Shown: one piece after another, positions 50,631 to 50,654 of the stretch
How positions within the stretch are numbered: the first letter of the stretch is position 1
Layout of the letters: every line of letters begins with the position of its first letter
Source of the DNA: DATKZH01 sp964475955
GTDB taxonomy: Bacteria > Planctomycetota > Planctomycetia > Pirellulales > Thermoguttaceae
Direction: 5' to 3'
DNA: 50,654 bases
Assembly: GCA_964475955.1 (NCBI GenBank)
Contig: CAYYZY010000035.1
Coordinates: 1 to 50,654 of the forward strand
Notes under the pieces: model-generated
Databases searched by the model: none
Seen by the model: only the letters and a program-made list of their open reading frames with translations
Told to the model about the DNA's origin: nothing
Made by a program: the position numbers and the translations under genes

Positions 50631-50654
50631 TTGTAGACCTTCGACGGGACGGGG
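50610..50654. other. Probable insertion junction
   Basis: From about 50610 the sequence (TGTCCACATAGAGTTTACTA...) no longer fits the aminotransferase and is AT-richer. GGTCT at 50606-50610 and AGACC further on could be part of an inverted repeat. The element, if real, continues outside the window. Confidence 0.35.

Overview
The window looks like a chromosomal segment of a high-GC planctomycete, probably near the order Pirellulales. This rests on the gene families present: a very long secreted PSD/PVC-type dehydrogenase with a C-terminal haem site, a formylglycine sulfatase, a DUF1598-like secreted protein, Tat-exported oxidoreductase and aminotransferase, and partial Tad secretion genes. It also rests on many dispersed repeats of types I remember from planctomycete genomes. 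The placement is inference; no rRNA, tRNA or CRISPR array was seen.

Layout. 0.1-3.5 kb (minus): a cell-shape cluster running coiled-coil membrane protein, small membrane protein, mreB, mreC, behind a good sigma70-type promoter. 4.1-6.4 kb (minus): trpG/pabA overlapping lnt. 6.5-6.9 kb (minus): a hicB-hicA toxin-antitoxin pair. 7.2-10.0 kb (plus): ald, purE, mtnA. 10.1-20.1 kb (minus): a GYF/zinc-ribbon membrane protein, a DegT-type PLP enzyme, a small membrane protein and a 2460-residue zinc-ribbon polytopic membrane protein. 20.5-24.0 kb (plus): a broken secreted-protein gene, a Tat-exported aldo/keto reductase homologue, a tetrahaem lipoprotein cytochrome and a four-cluster ferredoxin subunit. 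24.1-30.0 kb (minus): tadA-tadB-tadC followed by a secreted protein and a TadD-like TPR lipoprotein. 30.5-33.4 kb: a tandem GNAT protein (plus), then an ImmA-like protease overlapping an LpxL-type acyltransferase (minus). 33.7-38.0 kb (plus): rimO, pgsA, a CPBP membrane protease and a Gfo/Idh/MocA oxidoreductase. 38.1-39.5 kb (minus): the DUF1598-like protein. 40.1-42.2 kb (plus): an FHA-GAF-sigma54 activator. 42.3-49.8 kb (minus): cupin, sulfatase, PSD-type dehydrogenase and a ceramidase-like secreted protein. The window closes with a Tat-signal aminotransferase gene that breaks off shortly before the end.

The most unusual layer is between the genes. At least four families of short palindromic elements occur, several arranged as inverted pairs of hairpins (compare BIME/REP elements), plus two MITE-like elements. 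Several of these do not merely lie near genes. They contain the stop codons of at least five unrelated genes (mreC, mtnA, the giant membrane protein, the tetrahaem cytochrome, the DUF1598-like gene), and one forms part of the sulfatase N-terminus. No transposase or RAYT gene is in the window. The protein-level candidates for new biology are the giant membrane protein, a MreB with altered nucleotide-site residues, and the redox module with no recognisable catalytic subunit nearby.
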